This document shows positions 20,669 through 31,650 of a DNA stretch of 64,000 bases, one piece after another; within the stretch, counting starts at the first letter, position 1, and every line of letters starts with the position of its first letter. The stretch lies in the NCBI RefSeq assembly GCF_026262505.1, contig NC_067205.1:13392001-13456000 (forward strand), given 5' to 3'. The notes under the pieces were generated by a model that was not told where the DNA came from, did not search any database, and saw nothing but the letters and a program-made list of their open reading frames with translations. Both the position numbers and the translations under genes were made by a program. Origin of the DNA: Trichomonas vaginalis G3. Taxonomy: Eukaryota > Parabasalia > Trichomonadida > Trichomonadidae.

Positions 20669-21968
20669 GGGTGTCCAAAGGTGCGTTTAGCACAGCGCTC
20701 TATATGAGACTATTAAAGGAGATATATGCTGATTATAAATATATAATAAAAAATATGAATATATGTATATGATGAGTATGTTGTATTTTGGCGCCATGCC
20801 GGGATATAAAATGAATTTTGAGACAAGAGGCGGTTTCGCGGGAAATTTTGGCGGGATTTTTTTCATTTTTTTAATGAATCATAAAGAAAACATCCTCGCT
20901 CTTGCAAAAAAATGCAAAGACTGTAAAAAAATCTACGAGACATTGGTAAAATGCTTCGGTATGGATGCTCCTAGCTATTCCACTGTAACGTATCATGTTA
21001 GGATGTATCACTTCATGAACAAAAAGGCGCCCATCATAAAAATTGACAAAAAATCGCCGGATCAAAGAAAAATCAAAGCAATTCTTCAAGCGCTAGATGA
21101 AGACCCAAGAGCATCACTCAGAAGGATAGAGGAGATGACAAAGATACCACGTACAACAGTCAGTTATTATCTGCACAATTATTTGAACTACAAACTAGCG
21201 TATACACGTTGGGTTCCGCACAACCTTAATTCAGTTCAAAAAAAATCTAGAGTCCAATCTTCGAAAGAGCTCCTCTCTATATTGCGTGCGTATCAATCCA
21301 AGAAGTTTCGCTTTTTAGTAACAGGGGACGAGTCTTGGTTTCAATATGCAACAGAAGCCAAAATCATGTGGATCCCGAAGGATGAAAATCCGCAAACATT
21401 CCCGAAGAAAAAAATTGACACACCAATGATGATGTTGTCGGTTTTTTGGGGCGTGAATGGCATCATCGCAATTGATATTCTTCAAAAACCTAATACGATG
21501 AATGCTCAGTATCTAATTGACAATGTTCTTACTCAAATTATCAATTCTGATGAGTTTGAGAAATCCAAACAACAAAAACAAAAGTTTGCAATTCATTTTG
21601 ATAATTCAAGAGTTCACAAAAGTCATAAGGTAATGAATTACTTGGTGGAAAACAATGTCAAAGTTGTTCCAAACCCAATTTATTCACCTGATATTGCACC
21701 CTCTGACTTTTATTTATTCGGCACGCTAAAAAAGAGAGCTGAAGGACGCGAATTCGCGAGTCCAGATGATCTTGAAAATTTTGTAAGAGAGCAATTTGAG
21801 CAATTTTCTCATGATGATTTAAAGCGTGTCTTTCAAGCCTGGATCGATCGCTGCAAACGCGTGATTGAATCCAATGGTGATTATATTTAAATAAACTTTA
21901 TATATATGTAACTTGTTTATTTCTATTCGCAGTATTCAGGTTTGTGCTAAACACACCTTTGGACACCC
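20669..21968 (+). mobile_element. mariner transposon, copy 1, inserted in Polinton PolB
   Basis: The inverted ends read GGGTGTCCAAAGGTG(C/T)G and TTTAGCACA (26 bp with one mismatch). They sit between TA dinucleotides at 20667-20668 and 21969-21970, the target duplication of mariners. Length 1,300 bp. It carries one intact transposase. A second copy lies inverted at 26040-27338. Confidence 0.96.
20874..21890 (+). CDS. mariner transposase, D,D34D type
   Basis: 338 residues from the ATG at 20874 (MNHKENILALAKK); an in-frame ATG at 20763 would add 37 residues but lies in a GC-rich leader. The N-terminal helix-turn-helix pair includes ASLRRIEEMTKIPRTTVSYYL. The catalytic acids are in TGDESWF, HFDNSRVH and SPDIAPSDFYLFG, with 34 residues between the second and third, so D,D34D. 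No break in the frame. Trichomonads are known to host mariners (Tvmar1); the relation needs a comparison I cannot run. Probably transposition-competent by sequence. Confidence 0.95.
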   Translation: MNHKENILALAKKCKDCKKIYETLVKCFGMDAPSYSTVTYHVRMYHFMNKKAPIIKIDKKSPDQRKIKAILQALDEDPRASLRRIEEMTKIPRTTVSYYLHNYLNYKLAYTRWVPHNLNSVQKKSRVQSSKELLSILRAYQSKKFRFLVTGDESWFQYATEAKIMWIPKDENPQTFPKKKIDTPMMMLSVFWGVNGIIAIDILQKPNTMNAQYLIDNVLTQIINSDEFEKSKQQKQKFAIHFDNSRVHKSHKVMNYLVENNVKVVPNPIYSPDIAPSDFYLFGTLKKRAEGREFASPDDLENFVREQFEQFSHDDLKRVFQAWIDRCKRVIESNGDYI

Positions 21969-24900
21969 TATATTATATTACTTTTGACTTTGAAACATTA
22001 GAGACTAAAGAAGAATTACAACTTTCTGAGTGTGCAACTTTGAACGCTTACTTAAAACCATTCATGGTATCATCAACGGTTAAATTAAACGATAAAACAT
22101 ATACGAGGAATTTTTGCTTAACTTCGAGTGATTCTTTTATTTCTGATTGGATTGAGTTTTTATTTTCAACCTGTTCATTAGTTGTTGAATCAAATATGAG
22201 TCAATACAATGAATTATTGAAGTCGCAAACGGCGGGGACTTTGTCCCATACATTAAATGAAAAACAGAAGGAAGCATTTAAAGAACTTCTAGATGAGGAA
22301 TTCAATAAAGTGAATATCATAGGTTTTAATTCGGGAAAGTTTGATTTAAATTTAATTCTTCGTGATTTAAACACTGCAAAATGGAAAATAAAATCAATGC
22401 TGGGTTCATCTTCACAATTTAAGCAAATCATTGTAAAGAAAACAAACGTTCCATATGAATTGAGATTTATTGACATCAGAAATTATATAGCGGGTGGGAC
22501 ATTAGACCAATTCACTCAAGATTTCGGAAACAATAAATCACGTGTTAAATCCTTTTTCCCTTATCAATTCATCACGTGGGAAAATTACGAAGAAGAATTA
22601 GATAAAGAGGAACCATTCACGAAAGATTCATTTTATTCAGCATTAACCCAAGAAACTATATCAGATAGTGATTATCAAATATATCTCAATGATGCTAAAA
22701 ATTTTAAAAATAGATTAGAATATTTTATTCATTATTGCAATAAAGATGTTGAAATTATGATTGACCCAATTGATAAAATTATTGAAGAAACATTTGTTTA
22801 AAATTGACACACTTCATAATCTTTCTTTATCATCGAATGCTTCAATGATTCGTTACGCTTTAGCATATAAAGACTTTAATCCTAATGAAAAATATCCTGA
22901 GGAAGAGATAGAATCAAGTTTTGAATTAACGAAAAAGTATTGGAAATATAAAATTGAATCATATAAGAAACAAGATGAAAAAGCAGAAAGGGATACTAAA
23001 AAATAATGTTTCAATGGATGATTTTCAATACTATCACGATTTAATCCTTTCATCTAAATGCAAAATGTGTGGTAAAGCGTTTACATATGCAAATAAACCA
23101 ACATTAGATAGAATCGATAATGAAAAACCACATACCAAAGAAAATTGTCAGTTAATGTGTTGTTATTGTAATGTCGTAAAATCAAATAAAGATGAAGATG
23201 TTCAACGTTTAAGAATCAATTTAAGAAATTATGCATTAAAAAATAATTTACCAATGACTTTAGATTCAGTTGAAGCTTATCACATTCTCCGTAATGGAAT
23301 TACTGGTGGTCTATCAAATGTTCAACATAGAGTAAATCTTAAAGGAATCACACACATTAATAAACTTTCATATAGTCCAGAAACTAAAACTGTATCAAAT
23401 GAGGACACCACCAACATTATGACGCATTTCGTTGGTGTTGATTTTAATTCATTATATCCTTCATCATTTTCATCTAATCCTCATGATTTCATTCAATATA
23501 CTGACCATAAAATGTATATGCCGGGAAGATTGAATGGTGTTATCATTTGTGATACAGCAACAAAGAAAGCAAAAGCGCTGGGAATTATTAGAAAGAAAAA
23601 TACTTTATTCGTGGCTGAAGTAAAGGGTCACATTGATGAAAAATACATTAATGATTACATAAACTTTTTACCGATAATAAGAAACTTAGATATTATCACA
23701 GATGAAAAAACAATTGGCAGTTTTATGTATAATTACATGAAATCAAACAATCTACCAGTTGACCAGAAACAGAGGAAATTAACTCAGTTAGCATCAACAC
23801 ACAACCAATATCAACCATTTTCTTCTTATTATCTTTGGTATCTAATAGACAGATTTCATTTTATCATCGATGATATTCAATCAATTTTAACATTTACTAA
23901 AAACACTTGTTTTAATGAATTTGCGAACGAATTTATGAACGAAAGACAAAAGGCTGAATTAGAAGGAAATAAAGGAAAAAGTTTATTTTGCAAGATTTCG
24001 CTTAATGGATCATATGGTTACGATGCAATGAATACACAAAATTACACAAAGACTAAAATAATGAATGCACAGAAGGCACGCGTTGCATGTATGTCAAATA
24101 AGTTTAAAAACATAAGAGAAATAGGTGAAGATACATATCAAGTGATGCTTAAAGATAGATTTTATAGATGTGATACATGTTTACAAGAGGCATTCTTCAC
24201 TTTAGATAACGCAAAATACTGGTATTTGGTTTTCATTTATGATTTTATGTATAAATGCATGAATGTTAATCGTTTTCATTTCATTGAAGGTGATACTGAT
24301 TCATCTTATTGGGCTATTGCTGGCGATCCAAATCTTCCTAACACTCAAGCATTTCAAGCGATTGTAACCGATAAACAATTTTATGATAAAAACATTTTCA
24401 AATTCGCACCTTTTGATTTCTTTTGTTTTGATGAGAAATTTAAACAAAAATTAAAGAATAAAGCTGAAGAAAAAGCACATGAGAAGAAGTTATTGGGTTT
24501 AGCAATTGAGAAACAAGGTGATAACATGGTGGCGTTATGCCCTAAGTGTTATACATCATTCAACGGCTCAATTGATGGAAGTGATTTTAAAAAGATTGCA
24601 CAAAAAATGAAAGGTGTTAGTTTACGACAAAATAAACAATTAACACCTAAAAATTATTTGGATATAATAAATGATAAAGTTATTTTCGATGGTCAGAATA
24701 TTAATTTACAACTTAAAAACGGGTCAATGACTCGCTTAACAATCGGTAAGACTGCATTAACAGGAGCACACACTAAGGCTGTATGTTGTGAAAATGGATG
24801 TTGTATGCCATTTATTTAATATAATTTAAAAAACGTAGGGGTTGAGTCATGAATTTAAAATTTTATTTTTAATAAAATGCTACAGAAGAGACAAAAGGAA

Positions 24901-26039
24901 CCGTTAATAATGTGATTCAATATGTAAATAATGGTTTTGATACTATGATTCAAAGAGGTGGGCACCCTTAAAACATTTATTTTATTTTTATATAAATGGA
25001 TAATGCAGATTTAGAAAATTTAATTGATGATTTAGTATTTTATCAAAATTTTCTTAATTATTATGAATTAAAATCATATCTCCAAAAACATAATAACAAT
25101 ATAACGGGTGATGATATGGGTTATTATTATCGGTATTATAAAAATGAAATTTTGAAATATCATGATAAAATAATTTCTAAAATTAAAGACAAAATTAAAA
25201 ATAATGAATATACAAAGGGAAAAACTAAATCACAACTTAAACAGTTGAAAGATTTCAAAAATAAAGTATTAACAGAAGAAGATATTGATGAATTATATAA
25301 ATTATATAATCCTGAGCCGCAAAAGCCAAAGGAACAAAAACAAAAGAAGAAAAAGCCGAAAACAACACCAAAAGAGAAAGTAGCAAATGTTCAACAGCTA
25401 AAGGTGCAAAACGCCCGGGCCCTTCAGACCATAAATGAAGCACAAGCTTTAATTTATGATTCATTAGTTAAACCATATTCAGCCCGACTTTTAAATGAAG
25501 ATCAACTTTTGGAATTCATCCTTCATCATAAACTCGAAGCGGGAAAGTATATCAAACCTTTATATACAGCATATTTAAAACAAATGAATAGAATACATCC
25601 AGAATTAATGAAGGGGGGAATGAAATCCAAAACTTCATCATCCAAAATCAAAGCAGATAAAATTAAATCACTTACAATACCAAAACCTCCAACGGTAGTA
25701 CCTCCTCCTTCAGTTAATCCTTCATCATTCACTTTATTATATCCATTTCAAACATTAAAGAAGCAAAAAGATTTTAAAAAGGATTTCAAGATATTAAATA
25801 AACCAACCGACCCAAAAATTCAACCGTTAAAGGAAAAATTTAGTCGCCCTTCATTTGCACCATATCCATATTCATACGAAATCGATCATTTAGAATATTC
25901 AAAAGGAAACGTTACTTATTTATTCGCCATTAACATTAACACTAGATATTTATATTGCATTCCGGTGAAAGGGAAAACAGAACAGGAAACAAGAAGAGCT
26001 ATTCAATACTTACTAGATCATGAAAGAGTAGATAATATA

Positions 26040-27338
26040 GGGTGTCCAAAGGTGTGTTTAGCACAAACCTGAATACTGCGAATAGAAATAAACAAGTTAC
26101 ATATATATAAAGTTTATTTAAATATAATCACCATTGGATTCAATCACGCGTTTGCAGCGATCGATCCAGGCTTGAAAGACACGCTTTAAATCATCATGAG
26201 AAAATTGCTCAAATTGCTCTCTTACAAAATTTTCAAGATCATCTGGACTCGCGAATTCGCGTCCTTCAGCTCTCTTTTTTAGCGTGCCGAATAAATAAAA
26301 GTCAGAGGGTGCAATATCAGGTGAATAAATTGGGTTTGGAACAACTTTGACATTGTTTCCACCAAGTAATTCATTACCTTATGACTTTTGTGAACTCTTG
26401 AATTATCAAAATGAATTGCAAACTTTTGTTTTTGTTGTTTGGATTTCTCAAAACTCATCAGAATTGATAATTTGAGTAAGAACATTGTCAATTAGATACT
26501 GAGCATTCATCGTATTAGGTTTTTGAAGAATATCAATTGCGATGATGCCATTCACGCCCCAAAAAACCGACAACATCATCATTGGTGTGTCAATTTTTTT
26601 CTTCGGAATGTTTGCGGATTTTCATCCTTCGGGATCCACATGATTTTGGCTTCTGTTGCATATTGAAACCAAGACTCGTCCCCTGTTACTAAAAAGCGAA
26701 ACTTCTTGGATTGATACGCACGCAATATAGAGAGGAGCTCTTTCGAAGATTGGACTCTAGATTTTTTTTGAACTGAATTAAGGTTGTGCGGAACCCAACG
26801 TGTATACGCTAGTTTGTAGTTCAAATAATTGTGCAGATAATAACTGACTGTTGTACGTGGTATCTTTGTCATCTCCTCTATCCTTCTGAGTGATGCTCTT
26901 GGGTCTTCATCTAGCGCTTGAAGAATTGCTTTGATTTTTCTTTGATCCGGCGATTTTTTGTCAATTTTTTATGATGGGCGCTTTTTGTTCATGAAGTGAT
27001 ACATCCTAACATGATACGTTACAGTGGAATAGCTAGGAGCATCCATACCGAAGCATTTTACCAATGTCTCGTAGATTTTTTTACAGTCTTTGCATTTTTT
27101 TGCAAGAGCGAGGATGTTTTCTTTATGATTCATTAAAAAAATGAAAAAAATCCCGCCAAAATTTCCCGCGAAACCGCCTCTTGTCTCAAAATTCATTTTA
27201 TATCCCGGCATGGCGCCAAAATACAACATACTCATCATATACATATATTCATATTTTTTATTATATATTTATAATCAGCATATATCTCCTTTAATAGTCT
27301 CATATAGAGCGCTGTGCTAAACGCACCTTTGGACACCC
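26040..27338 (-). mobile_element. mariner transposon, copy 2, inverted, inserted in Polinton integrase
   Basis: Same ends as copy 1 in the opposite orientation, flanked by TA at 26038-26039 and 27339-27340. Length 1,299 bp and near-identical to copy 1 throughout. That identity suggests one recent burst. Confidence 0.96.
26118..27133 (-). pseudogene. mariner transposase, frameshifted copy
   Basis: Aligned by eye to copy 1 there are at least five single-base indels: one G lost and one A gained near 26968-26985, one C lost near 26605, one T gained near 26450, and one A lost near 26360. All three catalytic motifs can still be found but in different frames. It could be moved by copy 1 but makes no working transposase. 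Little base substitution accompanies the indels. Confidence 0.92.
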
Positions 27339-27910
27339 TATATAAGGGGTGATGGTGATAAAGGATTTCAGGCAGCTATGGCTCATTATTTCCCACAAAT
27401 TAATTTTTACTTTTCATCCTCTCCATATACGTTTCATAATAAAATAGTTGATGCGGTAATGAGAACTCTTAGAGATGCGTTAGGGGTTAACGGTCAGATA
27501 TACTGGGATGGAAATCATGACTCCATCATACAGCAGTTAGTATATTATTACAATAATACATGGCATAGAACTATAAACATGAAACCAGTGGAAATGAAAA
27601 ATGATATTTCAAAAGAATGGGAATATATTAGAAAGCAAATGGAAAGGTTGAATGATGTTAAACGTGAACAAATTAATTCAGGGCTCATGAATTTTAAACA
27701 AGGGGATAAAGTTTTGATTCATCTCGATTATGGAAAAACTAATAAATCAATGACAAAAAGAAGACGAAGATTTGACACAATAGCTGAATTTGTTAGATAT
27801 ATTAACGGCAATGCATTAGTTGAGGTTAACAATAAATTAATAGAAATTCCAATTTATTTTATTACTCCATTATATTTAAATAATATTTAATTTTTTTTAT
27901 TTCGTAAGAA

Positions 27911-28183
27911 ATGAGTGACAACAAAGCATCCAAGAGTCCAGACAATGAATATAAAAAGAAACTAAACAGAATTAAATCAAAAATATGCTATTACAAAAAG
28001 AAGCCGCAATGTGGTGGGGTTGAAAACGATAAAGAGAGGAAAGAAATAATCGAAAAATTAGAAACTTACCGTTCAATCCTTAAACTGAGTGAAGCAAAAA
28101 TAAAAGAATTTAATAGAATAAATAAATTGATTGGAAGAGATGAATTTAATAAAGATGAATTTTTAAACTCAATCCAAATTTAA
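27911..28183 (+). CDS. Polinton 1: small Lys-rich protein (fossil)
   Basis: 90 residues, highly basic and mostly helical (KKLNRIKSKICYYKKKPQCGG, then EIIEKLETYRSILKLSEAKIKEF). Unrecognised. The element-type T-rich box with TTTCGTAAGAA lies directly before the ATG. Basic charge would suit DNA or capsid contact; this is inference. Confidence 0.5.
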   Translation: MSDNKASKSPDNEYKKKLNRIKSKICYYKKKPQCGGVENDKERKEIIEKLETYRSILKLSEAKIKEFNRINKLIGRDEFNKDEFLNSIQI

Positions 28184-28405
28184 TTTTTTCAGTGCTACCA
28201 TGTTACCATGTGAGTTGTTGTCTTGTCAGTAACTTTAATTTTAACTTTGGATCAAATATTGGGTTTCCATCTTTATCTCTTCCAATAACACCATATGGTA
28301 GAATCTTCATTTATACTAAAATAAAAATTTAAATTATGCCGTTCACTCTTTTGGAGCTCAGGACTTTCAGTCCGTTCTAAAGTTTGTTTCACAAACATTG
28401 AGCGT

Positions 28406-29692
28406 TCAATGAACGCGGTACCATGCAAATATAGTCACAAATGGTGGCATGTAATCTTTACCCAAACCCGTTGGATTTGTTGTGAAAGTATGGACATGAT
28501 TTCCTCCTGGTTCAGTTTGTCGAAAAGTCTTTTTTGTTGAATCGTTATAAGCTGGAGATAAAACATCATAACCAGCTTCATACTCTGAGTTGTATAATGG
28601 GTGGTCTCTTAATGAGTGGCTATGGTCACCAGAAAAGTTTGTAGTTCCTGTATGAGTGTGCGGTGGAAGGTTTGCTTCTTTAATTTTCTTCGAACCTCCT
28701 GTTTGCTTTGAATATCTAGCACAGTATAAGAATTTATCTACCATCTGCTTCCACGTACCAAAACCTAAAACTGTTGCTGGATTTGTTGAGTTCATTGACG
28801 TATAAATAGAACCAACAGGATATAATGTTTGAAGTATTTCATTTTTCATGCTTGTAATCACATCATTTACTTCCGACTTCTTTGCATAATTTTCATCAAC
28901 ATAAGTTTTATCTGCTTTAAGGTCTAAACATCCTGAAACCCATCCTGTATCAGCTTTAACTTTAAAAGTCTCAAATGTCCATTCCTTATCCGCCTTCTTC
29001 TCTAACTCATCGTTAACATAAGTTTTATCTGCTTTAAGGTCTAAACATCCTGAAACCCATCCTGTATCAGCTTTAACTTTAAAAGTCTCAAATGTCCATT
29101 CCTTATCCGCCTTCTTCTCTAACTCATCGTTAACATAAGTTTTATCTGCTTTAAGGTCTAAACATCCTGAAACCCATCCTGTATCAGCTTTAACTTTAAA
29201 AGTCTCCGATGTCCATTCATGATACCATTCAACCCTTTCTTTAATTTCATTATCTTTTTCATCAACATAAACCAAATTTGCCTTCTTCATTAACTCACTA
29301 TCCACATATTCCTTATCCACCTTCTTCATTATGTCGTTTAGGAAACCTTCTATGAATTCCTCATTTAAATTAAATCTTCCAATCTTCAAAACTTTAGGAA
29401 ATGCATTTAATGCGTAATATCTCTGTTCTTCTGGTGGAATTGATGTTATATCATCCGTTATTCCTTTAATTTTTGAATTCATAAATAAAATTTCTTTTAT
29501 ATTTGATATCACTGCACCACCTTTGCAAACGAATTCGAAATGGTCATTTTTCAATACTATCTCCAAATCTCCATATTTCAACCTTTGCGTTTGTTCTGCC
29601 GTCTTTGAATTATATGCATATATGGCGTATGTAATGGTCTGAAGGACCTGGGCGCTTTGCGCCTTAAGTTGTGGTTGCTGTTGTTTAATCAT
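28406..29692 (-). CDS. Polinton 1: phage-type tail-fibre/collar-like protein (fossil)
   Basis: 428 residues. The middle has three nearly identical 39-residue repeats (TFETFKVKADTGWVSG, then KADKTYVNDELEKKADKEW). The C-terminal third has the collar-type signature of phage tail fibres: LYPVGSIYTSMNSTNPATVLG, GTWKQMVDKFL, NLPPHTHTGTTNFSGDHSHS, GGNHVHTF and KDYMPPFVTIFAWYRV. His-x-His triplets in such proteins bind metal ions in trimeric phage fibres. A similar protein closes element 2. Probably a virion attachment fibre. Confidence 0.85.
   Translation of the reverse strand: MIKQQQPQLKAQSAQVLQTITYAIYAYNSKTAEQTQRLKYGDLEIVLKNDHFEFVCKGGAVISNIKEILFMNSKIKGITDDITSIPPEEQRYYALNAFPKVLKIGRFNLNEEFIEGFLNDIMKKVDKEYVDSELMKKANLVYVDEKDNEIKERVEWYHEWTSETFKVKADTGWVSGCLDLKADKTYVNDELEKKADKEWTFETFKVKADTGWVSGCLDLKADKTYVNDELEKKADKEWTFETFKVKADTGWVSGCLDLKADKTYVDENYAKKSEVNDVITSMKNEILQTLYPVGSIYTSMNSTNPATVLGFGTWKQMVDKFLYCARYSKQTGGSKKIKEANLPPHTHTGTTNFSGDHSHSLRDHPLYNSEYEAGYDVLSPAYNDSTKKTFRQTEPGGNHVHTFTTNPTGLGKDYMPPFVTIFAWYRVH
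28898..29248 (-). repeat. 117-bp tandem repeat inside the fibre gene
   Basis: AACATAAGTTTTATC recurs at 28898, 29015 and 29132, a 117-bp period equal to 39 codons. The copies are almost base-identical, so unit number can change by slippage or unequal exchange, a common way to vary fibre length. Confidence 0.9.
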
Positions 29693-29716
29693 TTATTACG
29701 ATTTAAAAATAAATAT

Positions 29717-30396
29717 TTAATCCGTTATCTCATCAGCTATTTTCTCTATTTGAAATTGCCATAATATTTCATTCATAAATTCTAAATCACAATCAAATAG
29801 GTCAGTTATTCTAAATTTAATATTTGATAAATCTTTTGAATGAAGAATAAATGAATTCCCGGATAATTGAAACGGATATGATAAAGAAAATGTGTTTAAG
29901 TTGATGGATAAAATGTTTTGTATTGATGGGTAAGAGTTAGGGTCTAATGTTTGATGTGAAAATCTCATTGGGGTATTAACTTTATCACATTTGATTAAAA
30001 TGAAATTGGAACCAGTGTCAGAATACAAAACATCCCCAACATCTTTTTCAAAATTTAATATCCCCAACAATGAACGAAGATGAGGAGTACAAAATTTAAT
30101 TTTCAGCGGAATTTAATAAGGTTATTTATTTCATCAAGTTCAAAAAGTTTATCAGGTTTTGATTTAAAATTTTCTTCATACCATACGATAAATGATTCAT
30201 TTAAATAACTTAAAATCATGTTAATATCCCATTTCGCTATCACATTATTTATATACATATCATACGTTTTTTCAAGGTCATCTTTAATAAATGATATATA
30301 ATCTGAAGGGTCTAAAAGAATGGGATTAAATTTACCACTCACAGAAACGAGAGTAACATTATAAATTCCGCTAACTGTTAAATTTAATTCACACAT
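29717..30396 (-). CDS. Polinton 1: two small unknown proteins (fossil)
   Basis: Two consecutive minus-strand frames, 29717-30070 (117 residues, LNFEKDVGDVLYSDTGSNFILIK) and 30103-30396 (97 residues, MCELNLTVSGIYNVTLVSVSGKFNP). Both look beta-rich and lie between the fibre and the other structural genes, so minor virion parts are possible. Neither family is recognised. Confidence 0.45.
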
Positions 30397-30449
30397 TATT
30401 ATTCGAAATAATATTGATAATTGACATTTTTATTACGATTAAAAATATG

Positions 30450-30926
30450 GTAAAGCGTTATTTTCCAGTGATAAATAAAACTAGAATAAGATTACCTCAA
30501 GAATTCATAAATTCAACGAATAAGAAATTCATTCATGTTATAAATTTTAGTGTTTTCAGAAAATATGAGTCAGTGTCATATTCATCAACAGGTTATATTT
30601 CACTTCATTCAAATTTAGTTCAATCAAACCCATATAATGACCATTTCATAAGATTTTCAGATGGTATTAAAAATGTAATTGATAGATTAAAATATGAACA
30701 GATTGACAATATCGAATTTTTGGAATTTTGGTTTAAATATCCCGATGGAAAAAAGATTGAAGTTAAAGATAAAGCTGATACTATAACAAAAACAATTACA
30801 ATGACCGATCCGGATAGTGGGGAACAAAAAGAAATAAAACAAACGATAGAAACTGGTGAAAGGTCAATTATTATTGATTATGATTCAAAGGATTATTATT
30901 CGATAATGTTAATGCTTGAATATTAA
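30450..30926 (+). CDS. Polinton 1: beta-rich unknown protein (fossil)
   Basis: About 158 residues from the ATG at 30450 (MVKRYFPVINKTRIRLPQ), the one that follows the usual T-rich box. It is beta-rich, with an acidic/Lys-rich insertion (VKDKADTITKTITMTDPDSG). A single jelly-roll minor capsid protein would fit size and place, but no sequence motif proves it. It converges on and just overlaps the next gene (stop at 30926, stop of the other at 30923). Confidence 0.4.
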   Translation, partial: VKRYFPVINKTRIRLPQEFINSTNKKFIHVINFSVFRKYESVSYSSTGYISLHSNLVQSNPYNDHFIRFSDGIKNVIDRLKYEQIDNIEFLEFWFKYPDGKKIEVKDKADTITKTITMTDPDSGEQKEIKQTIETGERSIIIDYDSKDYYSIMLMLEY

Positions 30927-31592
30927 ATAGCCTTAACAAAGAATTTTTCAAGTGATATTTTATATTCATCAACTATTTTATTATAAATATCATTATATGT
31001 TAAATGAAGTTCAGTTGTTGTTCCGTTCTTTGATATCTTAATTGTGCTAATATCCTTTATAGGATTTATTTTTGCAACTGTTCCGCAGCATGAAACCTCA
31101 TCATCTATGAAAAATTGAATCTTAACGTCTGAATCTTGAACATCACAAAGAATGGCGATAATGTGAATTAATGATTCATAAGGTAAAATAATTAAACCGG
31201 ATTGGTCAATTAAATTTATTATTGAATCATAATTATTAATTATTATATCACGGTAAATTTTCATTAATTCAGAATTAATGTCTATTTTATATGGGTTCTC
31301 GATGTTTGATGAAAGAGGTGGGGGTATGTTGGATAAGTGGGAATTTCAACAGGTTCTTTACCGGGTTCAGATAAAATGATTGGGTCTCCATTCTCATGGT
31401 TTTCTTCATTCTCCTCATTCTTCGGTAAGTCACGAGTTAATAAATTTGGTTGAGTTGCTGACCTTGTTAATTCGGGCTAACATTAACTTTAACATTTTGA
31501 ATAATTCGTGATTTATCATCATTTACGTTATAACCAACCGTAATCTCTGCTTTTGCGTTAGTGTTCTTTTGACTAGTGAAACGTCTTCTCAT
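30923..31592 (-). CDS. Polinton 1: small unknown proteins (fossil)
   Basis: 30923-31264 codes for 113 residues (MKIYRDIIINNYDSIINLID). Upstream, an ATG at 31592 opens a short basic peptide (MRRRFTSQKNTNAKAEITVGYN). Their families are not recognised. The region between is partly decayed. Confidence 0.35.
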
Positions 31593-31650
31593 TTATATTC
31601 GAATAAAAAAATATATTTAAACTTTTATTTTGCTGGAACTTTTGAATCTA

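Larger units (their letters stand above)
20047..24819 (+). pseudogene. Polinton 1: protein-primed DNA polymerase B region (fossil), split by a mariner
   Basis: The upstream part holds a zinc-finger-like CPYC...HCEKC segment near 20436-20525. Beyond the mariner lie the exonuclease-type segments (YYITFDFETL; IIGFNSGKFDLNLIL), then polymerase motif A (VDFNSLYPSS), motif B (NGSYGY) and motif C (EGDTDSS). Between exonuclease and motif A lies an HNH-like patch (CKMCGKAF...LDRIDN...CQLMCCYCN, about 23059-23180). Family known: pPolB copies Polinton DNA from a protein primer. Broken; the mariner is the largest disruption. Confidence 0.85.
24996..27890 (+). pseudogene. Polinton 1: retroviral-type integrase region (fossil), split by a mariner
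   Basis: The left part (24996 to about 26039) has a Lys/Pro-rich N-terminal arm and the first rve strands (EIDHLEYSKGNVTYLFAINI). To the right of the mariner lie the second half of the core (FFSSSPYTFHNKIVDAVMRTLRD, YYNNTWHRT) and a C-terminal SH3/chromo-like tail (GDKVLIHLDYGKT...FITPLYLN). The family joins element ends to target DNA with a 6-bp stagger, matching the AACCTC duplication seen. Broken. Confidence 0.8.
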
